Under the pieces are notes generated by a model, which was not told the DNA's origin, made no database searches, and saw only the letters and a program-made list of their open reading frames with translations. A stretch of 64,000 nucleotides of DNA, taken from contig NZ_JAIOAA010000004.1 in assembly GCF_019890675.1 (NCBI RefSeq), positions 248,001 to 312,000 of the forward strand, in the 5' to 3' direction. Origin of the DNA: Micromonospora sp. PLK6-60. GTDB taxonomy: Bacteria; Actinomycetota; Actinomycetes; Mycobacteriales; Micromonosporaceae. Positions 40,890-49,467 of this stretch are shown here, piece by piece; position 1 is the stretch's first letter, and each line of letters begins with the position of its first letter. The position numbers were made by a program, and so were the translations under genes.

Positions 40890-43043
40890 ATGTTCGAGCG
40901 GTTGGGCAGTTTCGTCGTACGCAGGGCATGGTGGGTGATCGGCGGCTGGCTGCTCGCCGCGGTGGCGATCATCTTCGCCACCCCGTCACTGAGTGACATC
41001 ACCTCCGCCGACCAGGAGAGCTTCCTGCCGCACAGCTACGAGTCGGTGCAGGCCACCGAGTTGGGCAAGAAGGCGTTCCCGCAGCAGGTCACCGCCACCG
41101 CCGCCATCGTGGTCAAACGCGCCGACGGCAAGCCGCTCACCCCGGCCGACGAGGCGCGGGTGGGTGAGTTCGCCCGGACGTTGCAGGGCCGGAACATCGC
41201 GCACACCTCCGGCTACCTGACCGGCCCGCAGGCCGTCGCGCCGGACAAGTCGGTGCAACTGGTAAACGTCGGCCTGGCCGCGCCCACGCCGGACGACCCG
41301 GCGCTGCTCGACGCCGTCCGTGAGGTGCGGGCCGCCGTCGGGCCGGCGCTGGACGGCAGCGGGCTGACCGCCGGGGTGGGCGGCGACGTGGCCACCTTCG
41401 TCGACAACGAAAACACCTTCAACGACGCCTTCGCCGTCGTCGGCATCGCCACGTTCGTGCTCATCATCGGGCTGATCCTGATCATCTTCCGCAGCCCGAT
41501 CGCCGCGCTGCTGCCCATCGTGGTGATCAGCGTCGTGCTGTCCGTCACCACCGGGCTGGTCGCCGCGGCCGGCAAGGCGTTCGACCTCAACGTCAGCCAG
41601 GATCTGCAGACGATCCTGCTGATCGTGCTCTTCGGCATCGGCACCGACTACATCCTGTTCCTGCTGTTCCGCTACCGGGAACGGCTGCGGGCCGGCGACG
41701 ACAAGCGCACCGCGATGGTCGTCTCGGTGCGGCGGGTCGGCGAGGTCATCACCTCCGCCGCCGCCGCGGTCATCGTCGCCTTCCTGGTGCTGCTGCTCGC
41801 CTCGCTGGGCTTCTTCGGCTCGCTGGGCCCGGCGCTCGCCATCGGCGTCGGCGTCATGCTGATCACCTCGCTCACCCTCATCCCGGCGTTGGTCTCCCTG
41901 CTCGGCCGGTTCGTCTTCTGGCCGTCGAAGGCGTGGCAGCGTACGCCGAAGGCCACCCTGGCCCGGCGGCTCGGCGGCGCCATCGGCCGCCGGCCGGCGC
42001 TGGTGGCGTTGGGTTCCGGCGCCCTGCTGGTCGCGCTGGCCGCCGGGGTGCTCGGCTACAAGGCCGACTACGACTTCAGCGCCGGCTTCCCGCAGGACAC
42101 CGAGTCGGCGAAGGCCGCCGCCGACCTGCAACGCGGCTTCGCCGCCGGCGCGCTGGCCCCCACCGAGGTCTACCTGACCACCGGCAACGGCACGCCGCTG
42201 ACCGACCAACAGGTCAACGACTTCTCGGCGGCCGCCGCGGGCGCCCCCGGGGTGGGCCGGGTGCAACCGGCCGAGCGGGGCAGCGACCCGAGCGTGGCCC
42301 GGATCAACCTGCTGCTCAACGAGAACCCGGTCTCCAACGAGGCGATCACCCTGGTCCGCGGCGACCTACGCGACGCCCTGCACGCCGCCGCCCCCGCCGG
42401 CACCAGCGCACTGGTCGGTGGCACCACCGCGATCTTCGCCGATATCAACTCGGCAAACAACCGGGACCTGTCGGTCATCCTGCCGGTCGCGGCCGGCCTG
42501 ATCGCGCTGATCCTGGCGTTGCTGCTGCGCAGCCTGGTCGCCCCGATCTATCTGGTCGTGGCGGTGCTGCTCAACTTCGCCGCGACGCTCGGTGCGACGG
42601 TCTATCTCTTCCAGGGCTTGCAGGACAAGCCGGGCGTGACGTTCCAGTTGCCGATCATCCTGTACCTGTTCGTGGTGGCGATCGGCACGGACTACAACAT
42701 CCTGATGATCGCCCGGTTGCGGGAGGAGGCCCGGGAGGGCAACGAACCGCACGAGGCCGCCGCGATCGGGGTGGAACACGCCGGGCCGACGGTGGCCGCG
42801 GCCGGGGTGATCCTGGCCGGGACGTTCGCGGTGCTGATGCTCGCGCCGATCTCGTTCCTCCAGCAGATGGGGTTCGCGGTGGCGATCGGGATCGTGCTGT
42901 CGGCGTTCGTCATGTCGATGTTCTTCGTGCCGGCGTTGACGGCGTTGATCGGGCACGCGGCGTGGTGGCCGGGGCACGGCGACCGGCGGCGCAACGGCGG
43001 CCGGCACGCCGAGCCGGAACCGGAGGCCGTGGCGCAGGCGTAG
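40890..43043 (+). CDS. MMPL-family (RND-type) transporter
   Basis: This 717-aa protein has the MMPL layout: one membrane helix, an extracellular porter domain, five helices, a second porter domain and five more helices. Family motifs include FGIGTDYILFLLFRYRE and the matching GTDYNILMIARLREEAREG. MMPL proteins export lipids, glycolipids or hydrophobic metabolites with the proton gradient. The ATG follows GGGGGAAGCG. No lipid biosynthesis genes adjoin it. Confidence 0.9.
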   Translation: MFERLGSFVVRRAWWVIGGWLLAAVAIIFATPSLSDITSADQESFLPHSYESVQATELGKKAFPQQVTATAAIVVKRADGKPLTPADEARVGEFARTLQGRNIAHTSGYLTGPQAVAPDKSVQLVNVGLAAPTPDDPALLDAVREVRAAVGPALDGSGLTAGVGGDVATFVDNENTFNDAFAVVGIATFVLIIGLILIIFRSPIAALLPIVVISVVLSVTTGLVAAAGKAFDLNVSQDLQTILLIVLFGIGTDYILFLLFRYRERLRAGDDKRTAMVVSVRRVGEVITSAAAAVIVAFLVLLLASLGFFGSLGPALAIGVGVMLITSLTLIPALVSLLGRFVFWPSKAWQRTPKATLARRLGGAIGRRPALVALGSGALLVALAAGVLGYKADYDFSAGFPQDTESAKAAADLQRGFAAGALAPTEVYLTTGNGTPLTDQQVNDFSAAAAGAPGVGRVQPAERGSDPSVARINLLLNENPVSNEAITLVRGDLRDALHAAAPAGTSALVGGTTAIFADINSANNRDLSVILPVAAGLIALILALLLRSLVAPIYLVVAVLLNFAATLGATVYLFQGLQDKPGVTFQLPIILYLFVVAIGTDYNILMIARLREEAREGNEPHEAAAIGVEHAGPTVAAAGVILAGTFAVLMLAPISFLQQMGFAVAIGIVLSAFVMSMFFVPALTALIGHAAWWPGHGDRRRNGGRHAEPEPEAVAQA

Positions 43044-43099
43044 GCCCGGCCCTGGCGCGGGCCGGCGCCGAGCACGGCGAGGACCGCGACGCGGGCCGG

Positions 43100-44038
43100 T
43101 CAGCGCCGGGCCGCGACGGGTCCGGCCGGCGACCGGCGGCGCGGTGACGGGCCGCCGGTCGCGGCTGGTGCGCTGTCGGGGCGGCCCGCGCGGTGCACGA
43201 CGGCGACCGCCGCGAGGGCGATCGCCAGGCCCACGGCGGTCTGCCCGGTGAACGGCTCGTCGAACATGGCCGCGCCCCAGACCGCCGTGACCGGGGCCAT
43301 CAGGAACATGAGCGTGTTGACCCGGGTCACCCCGGAACGCTGGAGCACCAACCAGTAGAGCCCGTAGCCGCCGAACGTCGAGAGGATCACCAGCCACCCG
43401 ATGGCGAACCAGAACGAACCGGCGGGCGGGGGCGTGGCGGCCCCGAAGGCTGCGGCGGCGGCGGTGAATACCACCGCGCTGGTGGCGCAGTGGATGGTCA
43501 GCGCCGTCCACGGGGTGACCCGGGTCCGGGACCGCTGGTCGAGGAAGGTGGCCGCGACCAGGGAGAGCATGCCGGCGAACGGGATGAGGTAGGTCCACCA
43601 GGCGACGGTGCTGTTCGCCGCGGCGTCGGCGGTGGTGACCGTGACGACCCCGGCGAGCCCGAGGCAGAGGCCGAGCCACTGCCGGCCCGAGACGTACTGG
43701 CGCAGCAGCGGGCCGGCCAGCGCGCCGGCGACGAGGGGTTGGGTGCCGTCGATCAGGGCGGTGGTGCCGCTGGAGACGCCGAGCTGGATGGCGTAGTAGA
43801 CGGTGAGCAGGTAGCCGCTCTGGGAGAGCAGCCCGATGACCGCCTGCCGCCCGACGTCGCGCGGGGTCAACCCCCGCCAGCCGGCCCGGGCGGCGGTCAC
43901 GGCGGCGAGGACGAGCGCCAGCGGCAGGAACCGCCACATCAGGAGCGTCACCGCGTCCGCGCTGCCGGTGCCCAGCTTGGCGCCCACGAACCCGGAGCTC
44001 CAGCACAGCACGAAGGCGGCGGCGAGGAGGAGGTTCAT
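43100..44038 (-). CDS. EamA/DMT-family transporter
   Basis: This 312-aa protein has ten membrane helices in two EamA repeats (LLLAAAFVLCWSSGFVGAKLG and FWFAIGWLVILSTFGGYGLYW). Such proteins export metabolites. It is transcribed divergently from a TetR repressor gene, and the short gap carries duplicated operator-like sites, so repression by that TetR is very likely. I chose the ATG at 44038; an in-frame start at 44053 overlaps the operator region less well. Confidence 0.85.
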   Translation of the reverse strand: MNLLLAAAFVLCWSSGFVGAKLGTGSADAVTLLMWRFLPLALVLAAVTAARAGWRGLTPRDVGRQAVIGLLSQSGYLLTVYYAIQLGVSSGTTALIDGTQPLVAGALAGPLLRQYVSGRQWLGLCLGLAGVVTVTTADAAANSTVAWWTYLIPFAGMLSLVAATFLDQRSRTRVTPWTALTIHCATSAVVFTAAAAAFGAATPPPAGSFWFAIGWLVILSTFGGYGLYWLVLQRSGVTRVNTLMFLMAPVTAVWGAAMFDEPFTGQTAVGLAIALAAVAVVHRAGRPDSAPAATGGPSPRRRSPAGPVAARR

Positions 44039-44060
44039 GCTGGTCACCCACAATCACTAA

Positions 44061-44109
44061 ACAGATCGGTATACCTGGCGTAGGGGAGCCACTATACAGA
44101 TCGGTATAC
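44061..44109. promoter_or_regulatory. Two TetR operator-like sites between eamA and tetR
   Basis: The 14-mer ACAGATCGGTATAC occurs twice (44061-44074 and 44096-44109). The second lies in a 16-bp near-palindrome, TATACAGATCGGTATA (44093-44108, 14 of 16 positions symmetric). The first is a less perfect version. Both lie between the divergent starts and far below local G+C. Confidence 0.75.
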
Positions 44110-44118
44110 GATGGGGTG

Positions 44119-44694
44119 ATGGCGACCAGGCGGATCACGATGACCCCCGGCGCGCGGCGCGTGCTCGCCGCCGCCGGGCGGCTGTTCTACGCGCGCGGCA
44201 TCCACGCCGTCGGCGTGGACCTGATCGCCGCCGAGGCCGGGGTGACGAAGAAGACCCTCTACGACCGGTTCGGCTCCAAGGACCAGCTCGTCGTCGAATA
44301 CCTCGCCGACCGCGACGAGCGCTGGCGGGCCTTCCTCGCCGACCGGCTCCAGCAGGTCGAGCCGGGCTCCGCCGACCGGGTGCTCGCGGTCTTCGACGCC
44401 TCCCGCGCCTGGATGACCGACAGCAGCCCCCGGGGCTGCGCCATGATCAACGCCTCCGCCGAGATCAGTGACCCCGACCACCCCGCCTACCCGGTCATCA
44501 CCGGGCAGAAGACGTGGATGCTGGACCTCTTCGCCGAACTGGTCCGCGAGTTCCACCCCACCGGCGCCGAGGAACTGGCCCGCACCCTGCTGCTGCTGCA
44601 CGAGGGCGCGCTCGTCGCCCACGGGCTGCGCACCTTCCCCGACCCGATCGGCCACGCCCGCGACCAGGCGCGCACCCTCCTCGACCGGGCGTAG
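44119..44694 (+). CDS. TetR-family transcriptional repressor
   Basis: This 191-aa protein starts with the TetR helix-turn-helix (RVLAAAGRLFYARGIHAVGVDLIAAEAGVTKKTLYDRFGSKDQL, residues about 14-57). The C-terminal ligand domain has CAMINASAEISDPDHP, as in TetR proteins near EamA transporters. It probably represses itself and the divergent transporter through the duplicated sites just upstream. The start at 44119 lies 9 nt after the second site. Confidence 0.9.
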   Translation: MATRRITMTPGARRVLAAAGRLFYARGIHAVGVDLIAAEAGVTKKTLYDRFGSKDQLVVEYLADRDERWRAFLADRLQQVEPGSADRVLAVFDASRAWMTDSSPRGCAMINASAEISDPDHPAYPVITGQKTWMLDLFAELVREFHPTGAEELARTLLLLHEGALVAHGLRTFPDPIGHARDQARTLLDRA

Positions 44695-44695
44695 C

Positions 44696-45358
44696 TCAGC
44701 CGTCGCCGGGGCGGACCAGCCCACTCTCGTACGCGATCACCACGAGCTGGGCGCGGTCGCGGGCCCGCAGCTTCTGCAACAGCCGGCTGACGTAGGTGCG
44801 GGCGGTGTCCGGGCTGAGGAACAACGCCGCGCCGATCTCCGCGTTGGACCGGCCGGCGCCCACCTGCGCCAGCACCTCCCGCTCCCGCGCGGTGAGCCCG
44901 GCCAGCCGCGCCGGATCCGCCACCGGCGAGCGGGCCGCCGCGGCGAGCACCCGCCGGGTCACCGCCGGCGACAGCAGACCCTCCCCGGCCGCCACCACCC
45001 GTACGGCGTCGCGCAGCGCGTCCGGCGGGGTGTCCTTGAGCAGGAAACCGGCCGCCCCGGCGCGGATCGCCTCGAACAGGTACTCGTCGTCGTCGAACGT
45101 CGTCAGCATCACCACCTGCACGCCGGCCAGCTCCGGGTCGGCGAGGATCCGGCGGGTCGCCTCGATGCCGTCCCCGCCGGGCATCCGCACGTCCATCAGC
45201 ACCACGTCGGGGCGTTCCGCCCGGACCAGCCGTACCGCGCTCGCGCCGTCACCGGCCTCGCCGACCACGGTGAGGTCCGGGGCGCGGTCGAGCAGCGCGC
45301 GCAGGCCGGTGCGCACCAGATGCTGGTCGTCGACCAGGACGACCCGGACGGCACTCAC
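44696..45358 (-). CDS. NarL/LuxR-type response regulator
   Basis: This 220-aa protein has a receiver domain (VRVVLVDDQHLVRTGL, phosphoacceptor Asp in DVVLMDVRMPG, Lys in FLLKDTP) and a LuxR-type DNA-binding domain (LTAREREVLAQVGAGRSNAEIGAALFLSPDTARTYVSRLLQKL). Its GTG overlaps by 4 nt the stop of the histidine kinase upstream on the same strand, so the two form a standard two-component pair. Confidence 0.95.
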   Translation of the reverse strand: MSAVRVVLVDDQHLVRTGLRALLDRAPDLTVVGEAGDGASAVRLVRAERPDVVLMDVRMPGGDGIEATRRILADPELAGVQVVMLTTFDDDEYLFEAIRAGAAGFLLKDTPPDALRDAVRVVAAGEGLLSPAVTRRVLAAAARSPVADPARLAGLTAREREVLAQVGAGRSNAEIGAALFLSPDTARTYVSRLLQKLRARDRAQLVVIAYESGLVRPGDG

Positions 45359-46542
45359 GCGGTGTCACCCTTCGTTCGCGACTGCGCGGCTCGCACCCCC
45401 GGCCCTGGTGCACCCCGGGCCAGCGGCAGCTCCACGTACACCCGGAAGCCGGCGGCCCCGGTGCGGCCGGCCTCGACGGTGCCACCGAGCAGCGCGACCC
45501 GCTCGGACATGCCCCGCAGGCCCTGGCCGGGGCCGCCCGGCGACGCGCCGCGACCGTCGTCGACCACCGCCACCGACAACCGCTCCGGCGTGGCCTCGAT
45601 GGTCACCGTCACGCGGGTGGCGTCGGCGTGCCGCAGCACGTTCGTCAACGCCTCCTGCACCACCCGGTAGACGGTGGCGCCCACCACCGCGGGCAGCGTG
45701 TCCACCGCGCCGTCCACCCGCAGCTCCACCGCCAACCCACCCCGGCGTACGCCGTCGACAAGCGCCGCCAGCTGGGCCGGACCGGGCACCGGCTCGCGCG
45801 GGCTGGGCTCGCGGCGCAGCGTGCCCAGCGTCGCGCGCAGCTCCGCCATCGCGGTGCCGCTCACCGACCGGATCGCGTCCAGCGCGGTCGACACCTGCGC
45901 CGGCTCGTCGTCGACCAGGGCCTCCTGCGCCACCGCCGACTGCAACGTGATCACCGACATCGTGTGGCCCAGGGTGTCGTGCACCTCCCGGGCGATGCGC
46001 AGCCGCTCCGCCTCGACCTGCCGGGCCGCCTCCCGCCGCTGATCCTCGGCGGCCGTCACCGCCTGCCGGACCAGCGCCGCCCGCAGCGACCGCCGGTTAC
46101 GCACCGCGTCGCCGAGCGCGATCACGGCCAGCATCAACGCCGCCTCCGACCCCAGCTCCACCCCGACGACCACCGAGACGGCGTCGCCCTCGACCAGCCG
46201 GGCCGCCACCGACACGGCCAGCAGGCCCCCGCCCACCACCGCCGCCGGCACCACCCGCCCCCGCTCCGCCACCCGGAACAGCACCGCGGCGGCCGGCGCG
46301 GCCAACCCCACCGGCGGCAGGTCCAACACGTAGTAGCCGAGGATGCCCGCCGCCGTCGCCAGCAACGCCGGCACCGGCCACCGCCGCGCGGCCAGCAGCA
46401 ACCCGCCCAACCCCACCCCGAAACCGCAGGCCAACGCCGCGCGCGGCAGCGCCACGCCGTCGGCCGCCACCGCCGCCGCGACCAGGCCGAAGGTGGCCAC
46501 GGCGAGCAGCGCGTCGCCGCGGGTCGGTGAGGTGGCCTGCAC
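45355..46542 (-). CDS. Sensor histidine kinase (HisKA_3 type)
   Basis: This 395-aa protein has five or six membrane helices in residues 10-160 without a large extracellular domain, then a dimerisation helix with the phosphoacceptor His in IAREVHDTLGH, and an HATPase with QEALTNVLRHADATRV and DDGRGASPGGPGQGLRGM. It is of the NarL-cognate class and should sense membrane or envelope state. It is coupled to the response regulator. The GTG at 46542 is used; the longer upstream frame does not look coding. Confidence 0.9.
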   Translation of the reverse strand: MQATSPTRGDALLAVATFGLVAAAVAADGVALPRAALACGFGVGLGGLLLAARRWPVPALLATAAGILGYYVLDLPPVGLAAPAAAVLFRVAERGRVVPAAVVGGGLLAVSVAARLVEGDAVSVVVGVELGSEAALMLAVIALGDAVRNRRSLRAALVRQAVTAAEDQRREAARQVEAERLRIAREVHDTLGHTMSVITLQSAVAQEALVDDEPAQVSTALDAIRSVSGTAMAELRATLGTLRREPSPREPVPGPAQLAALVDGVRRGGLAVELRVDGAVDTLPAVVGATVYRVVQEALTNVLRHADATRVTVTIEATPERLSVAVVDDGRGASPGGPGQGLRGMSERVALLGGTVEAGRTGAAGFRVYVELPLARGAPGPGVRAAQSRTKGDTA

Positions 46543-46713
46543 ATCAGCCAGCGTAGGGCCGCGCGGGCCACGGACGCTGTCGCCGGCAGGCGTCAGGGAC
46601 CACCCCCAGGCGTACGCCGAGAAGCGATCCCCGCTCGCGCGGCCGCGCGGCAGACGGCCGACCGGCGCGAACCTAGCGTCGACAGCATCCCCTCGAAGTG
46701 AAGGAGAACCGTC

Positions 46714-47214
46714 GTGCGTGCCAAGCTCACCTGGGCCGCGCTGATCGCGCTGACCTGGACGGCGATGATGTCGTTCGGCGGGGTCGCCGCCGAGACCGTC
46801 ATGCTCTATCCGAACATCTTCGGCGACCCGCCCGCCTCGCTGGACCGGGCCCGGGAGTTCCTGGTCGACGGCGGTCCCAGCGACTACTTCCCGCCGCTGG
46901 GCGCCAGCGTGGTGCTGTTCAGCCTGGCCGCGACCGTGCTCACCTGGCGGGACCGGCGGCTGCGGTGGCTGGTCGCCGGCGCCGCCGCCGTGTTCATCGC
47001 GTGCGAGTTCCTGTTCTCGGTGGCGTTCTTCTGGCCGCGCAACGAGATCATGTTCGTGGACCCGCCGGGGACACACTCCGCTGAGTACCTGCGTCAGGTG
47101 GCTCGGGAGTTCGTCGCCGGGCACTGGGTACGGCTGGCCGGCGGGGCGGTCACGGCGGCGTTGGCCTTTGTCGCCCTGCTGCGGTTCGCTCGGCAGAACC
47201 CGGTGTCGCGATGA
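46714..47214 (+). CDS. Four-helix membrane protein (DUF1772-like)
   Basis: This 166-aa protein has four membrane helices (LTWAALIALTWTAMMSFGGVAAE first) with an extracellular FDPP-type loop and REFVAGHWVRL before the last helix, resembling DUF1772/anthrone-oxygenase-like proteins. It is divergent from the histidine kinase and may be controlled by the two-component system. AAGGAG precedes the GTG. Confidence 0.65.
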   Translation: MRAKLTWAALIALTWTAMMSFGGVAAETVMLYPNIFGDPPASLDRAREFLVDGGPSDYFPPLGASVVLFSLAATVLTWRDRRLRWLVAGAAAVFIACEFLFSVAFFWPRNEIMFVDPPGTHSAEYLRQVAREFVAGHWVRLAGGAVTAALAFVALLRFARQNPVSR

Positions 47215-47654
47215 GCGGGGCTCGGCGGGCGCTCGGGTTCTCCTGGCCGGTGCTGATCGGGTTGGCGGCGTTGGCGGCGCCTCGGGTGGTGCTGCACGAC
47301 CTGCGGCTGGTCTCAAGTCCGTTGGTCGCGGGGCTGCTGGTGGTGGTGCCGGCGGTGTGCTGGATCGGGGCGGTGGTGTGGCGGCGACCGCCGCACCCGT
47401 TCCTGACGGTGCTGGTGATCGGGGCGATCTACGGGGTGTTTCTCGCCGTCGGGCATCAGGTGTTGTGGGATCGGGCGTTCGACGGGCGTCCGCCGTCGCT
47501 TGATGTGGTGGATACCTGGGCGCAGGGGCCGATTTTGCGGGTGGCGGCGTTCGTGTCGAGTGTGTTCACCGGGGTGGTGGTGGGGGTGGTTACCGGGGCG
47601 GTGGCGGCGCTGCTGTGCCGGGTGGTGCCGGCGTCCCGTCGAGCCGAATCGTGA
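47211..47654 (+). CDS. Membrane protein, hypothetical
   Basis: This 147-aa protein has four membrane helices and no recognised family. Its ATG overlaps by 4 nt the stop of the DUF1772-like gene, so both are translated from one transcript. It ends near a convergent nitroreductase-type gene. Confidence 0.6.
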   Translation: MSGARRALGFSWPVLIGLAALAAPRVVLHDLRLVSSPLVAGLLVVVPAVCWIGAVVWRRPPHPFLTVLVIGAIYGVFLAVGHQVLWDRAFDGRPPSLDVVDTWAQGPILRVAAFVSSVFTGVVVGVVTGAVAALLCRVVPASRRAES

Positions 47655-47678
47655 TCAACCGCGCCTGCTGCCGGCCAG

Positions 47679-48032
47679 CTATGTCAGCGAGACCTGGACC
47701 GCGACATCGTGCTTCGGGTAGTGCGCGTCGATCTGGTCCGAGCCGTACTTCTCGCGGAACATTCGCACGATGCGGTCGACCCGGTCCGCGTCGGTGATCG
47801 GGGTCGCGGTGCTGCTCACCGCCGTCCCGTTGACACTCAACTGCACCATCGGCGTCTCGCGTACGTTCTTGTACCACTGGCTGTCCGAGCCGGTGATCGG
47901 GACGAGGAAGGCGCTCTCCTCCTCCTGGACGAACCAGACGGGGCGGGTGATCTGCCGACCGGTCCGACGGCCGGTCACGGTCAGCTCGACCTCGTTGGCG
48001 TCGCTGAGGGCTTCTCTGACGGCCTTGGTCAC
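47679..48032 (-). CDS. Deazaflavin (F420)-type nitroreductase-family protein
   Basis: This 117-aa protein has the split-barrel text VELTVTGRRTGRQITRPVWFVQ and WYKNVRETPMVQLSVNG, typical of the F420-dependent Ddn/nitroreductase family. I chose the GTG at 48032, which has GGAGG 6 nt upstream and fits family start points; an ATG at 48059 with GGAGAG is an alternative. It probably binds F420 for a redox reaction on a small molecule. Confidence 0.75.
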   Translation of the reverse strand: MTKAVREALSDANEVELTVTGRRTGRQITRPVWFVQEEESAFLVPITGSDSQWYKNVRETPMVQLSVNGTAVSSTATPITDADRVDRIVRMFREKYGSDQIDAHYPKHDVAVQVSLT

Positions 48033-48298
48033 GGCGTCCTCCGGGCAACATCTCGGCATGCTCTCCACTGGCAGGCTATTGACGTTTGCCGCCGGTCGAG
48101 GCGTGATCCGCGAACACGGCCACGTCAGGTTCCGGGGCGTGGTGGCGCTGCTGTGGGCGGGTGCCGCCGAGGTGGACTGGCCTCTCCGTGTGAGCCGGTA
48201 TGACCGGTTGGTGGGGTATCGGGGTGTCGTCAACCGACAGCACGGCGGCTGTGATTGAGTACCCCGGGTACGCGGCGGCCCACAGCCATGGAGACGTG

Positions 48299-48856
48299 AT
48301 GACCGACGGCATCCGGGAGATCGAGGTCAAGTACCGGGTCGCGGAGCCCGCCGCCCTGATCCGGGCGCTCGCCGTCAAGGGAGTGGCCTTCTCGGCGGCG
48401 TCCCGGCAGGACGACCAGGCATACGCGGCGAACGGCTGGAGCTACGGGCAGAGCAAACAGGGCCAGGCCTTCGCCCGGCTGCGAACCCAGGACGGCCGGC
48501 ATCTGTTCTGCGTCAAGACTCCGCTCGACAACGAACTGGCCTGCCAGGAGCACGAGACCGAAGTGCTTGGCCGCAGCGAGATGCACGCCGCGATCCTGGC
48601 GATGGGCTTCTATCCAACCGTACGGATCGTGAAGACTCGCCGCACCGCCCGGCTCGGGGACATGGTGCTCTGCCTGGACGAGGTGGACGGGCTGGGCGCC
48701 TTCTTCGAGATCGAGGTGATGGTCGGCGGGGGCAGACCGGCGCAGCAGGTGCAGGCGGAGCTGGATGGGTTCGCCCGCTCGCTCGGTGTCGAGCTGGAAC
48801 GCAGCACGGAAGGCTACGACTCGTTGATCAGGTCGGCGTCGACCGTCGGGGTCTGA
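48299..48856 (+). CDS. CYTH-domain protein (class IV adenylyl cyclase/triphosphate tunnel type)
   Basis: This 185-aa protein starts with the CYTH signature ExExK (Glu7-Glu9-Lys11 in REIEVKYR) and has tunnel-lining blocks FARLRTQDG, CVKTPLDNE and ETEVLG, and FEIEVMV. CYTH proteins hydrolyse or cyclise triphosphate substrates; CyaB-like members make cAMP, others act on thiamine triphosphate or polyphosphate. The 3' end overlaps by 43 nt the 3' end of a convergent kinase gene. It probably belongs with the kinase-radical SAM-glycosylase genes. Product and substrate are not decided. Confidence 0.8.
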   Translation: MTDGIREIEVKYRVAEPAALIRALAVKGVAFSAASRQDDQAYAANGWSYGQSKQGQAFARLRTQDGRHLFCVKTPLDNELACQEHETEVLGRSEMHAAILAMGFYPTVRIVKTRRTARLGDMVLCLDEVDGLGAFFEIEVMVGGGRPAQQVQAELDGFARSLGVELERSTEGYDSLIRSASTVGV

Positions 48857-49467
48857 GACGCCCCGGCGAGGACGCGCCGTACCTCGGCAAGCAGCGCGGC
48901 GGCGACCTGGTCGGGGAACTGTTCGCCCACGTCGTGCAGATGAACCCGGAAGCCCACCCCGATCAGTTCCTCGGCGACCTGCACGTAAAGGTCACGCTCC
49001 TGCCGGCCGGCCTCGGGTCCGCCGCGATGAAAGCGGCTATGGATGCCGCGTTCCGCGGCCCGAGTGCGGGAGCGGGTCGGGTCGCCGGTGAGGATGATGG
49101 TCAGGTCGGGGCGGTCGGCATACCGGTTGAGTCGCCAGATGTAGTCGGACTCGACGCCGTCGAGGCGTTGCAGCACCAGCGAGGTGGGCAGGTAGCGGTC
49201 GCAGACGACGATCTTCCCGGCCTTGAGCGCTGGCCGGATCTCCGTCTCCAGGTGGTGGTAGCGGTCGGCGGTGACGAGGCAGGCGAGCGCCAGGCCGCGG
49301 TATTCGTCGGTGCCGTGGCGGGCGGTGCGGCCCAGCTCCGAGTTGGTCGGTTCCTTGGTCGGATGGACCGGCCAGCCCTCGCTGGCAAGTAGCCGGGTGA
49401 GCAGGGCTGCGACGGTGGTCTTCCCGACTCCGCTCGGGCCGTCGACAACGACGAAGACGCCGGTCAC
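48814..49467 (-). CDS. Thymidylate-kinase-like P-loop kinase
   Basis: This 217-aa protein has a P-loop GPSGVGKTT (residues 9-17) and a dTMP-kinase-like core with the DR(Y/H) motif as CDRYLPTSLVLQRLDGV and a LID-like Arg-rich loop (DPTRSRTRAAERG). It should phosphorylate a nucleotide, nucleoside or related small molecule. It differs from housekeeping Tmk in the LID and base-binding regions. Its ATG overlaps by 4 nt the stop of the radical SAM gene. It is tail-to-tail with the CYTH gene. Confidence 0.8.
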   Translation of the reverse strand: MTGVFVVVDGPSGVGKTTVAALLTRLLASEGWPVHPTKEPTNSELGRTARHGTDEYRGLALACLVTADRYHHLETEIRPALKAGKIVVCDRYLPTSLVLQRLDGVESDYIWRLNRYADRPDLTIILTGDPTRSRTRAAERGIHSRFHRGGPEAGRQERDLYVQVAEELIGVGFRVHLHDVGEQFPDQVAAALLAEVRRVLAGASQTPTVDADLINES

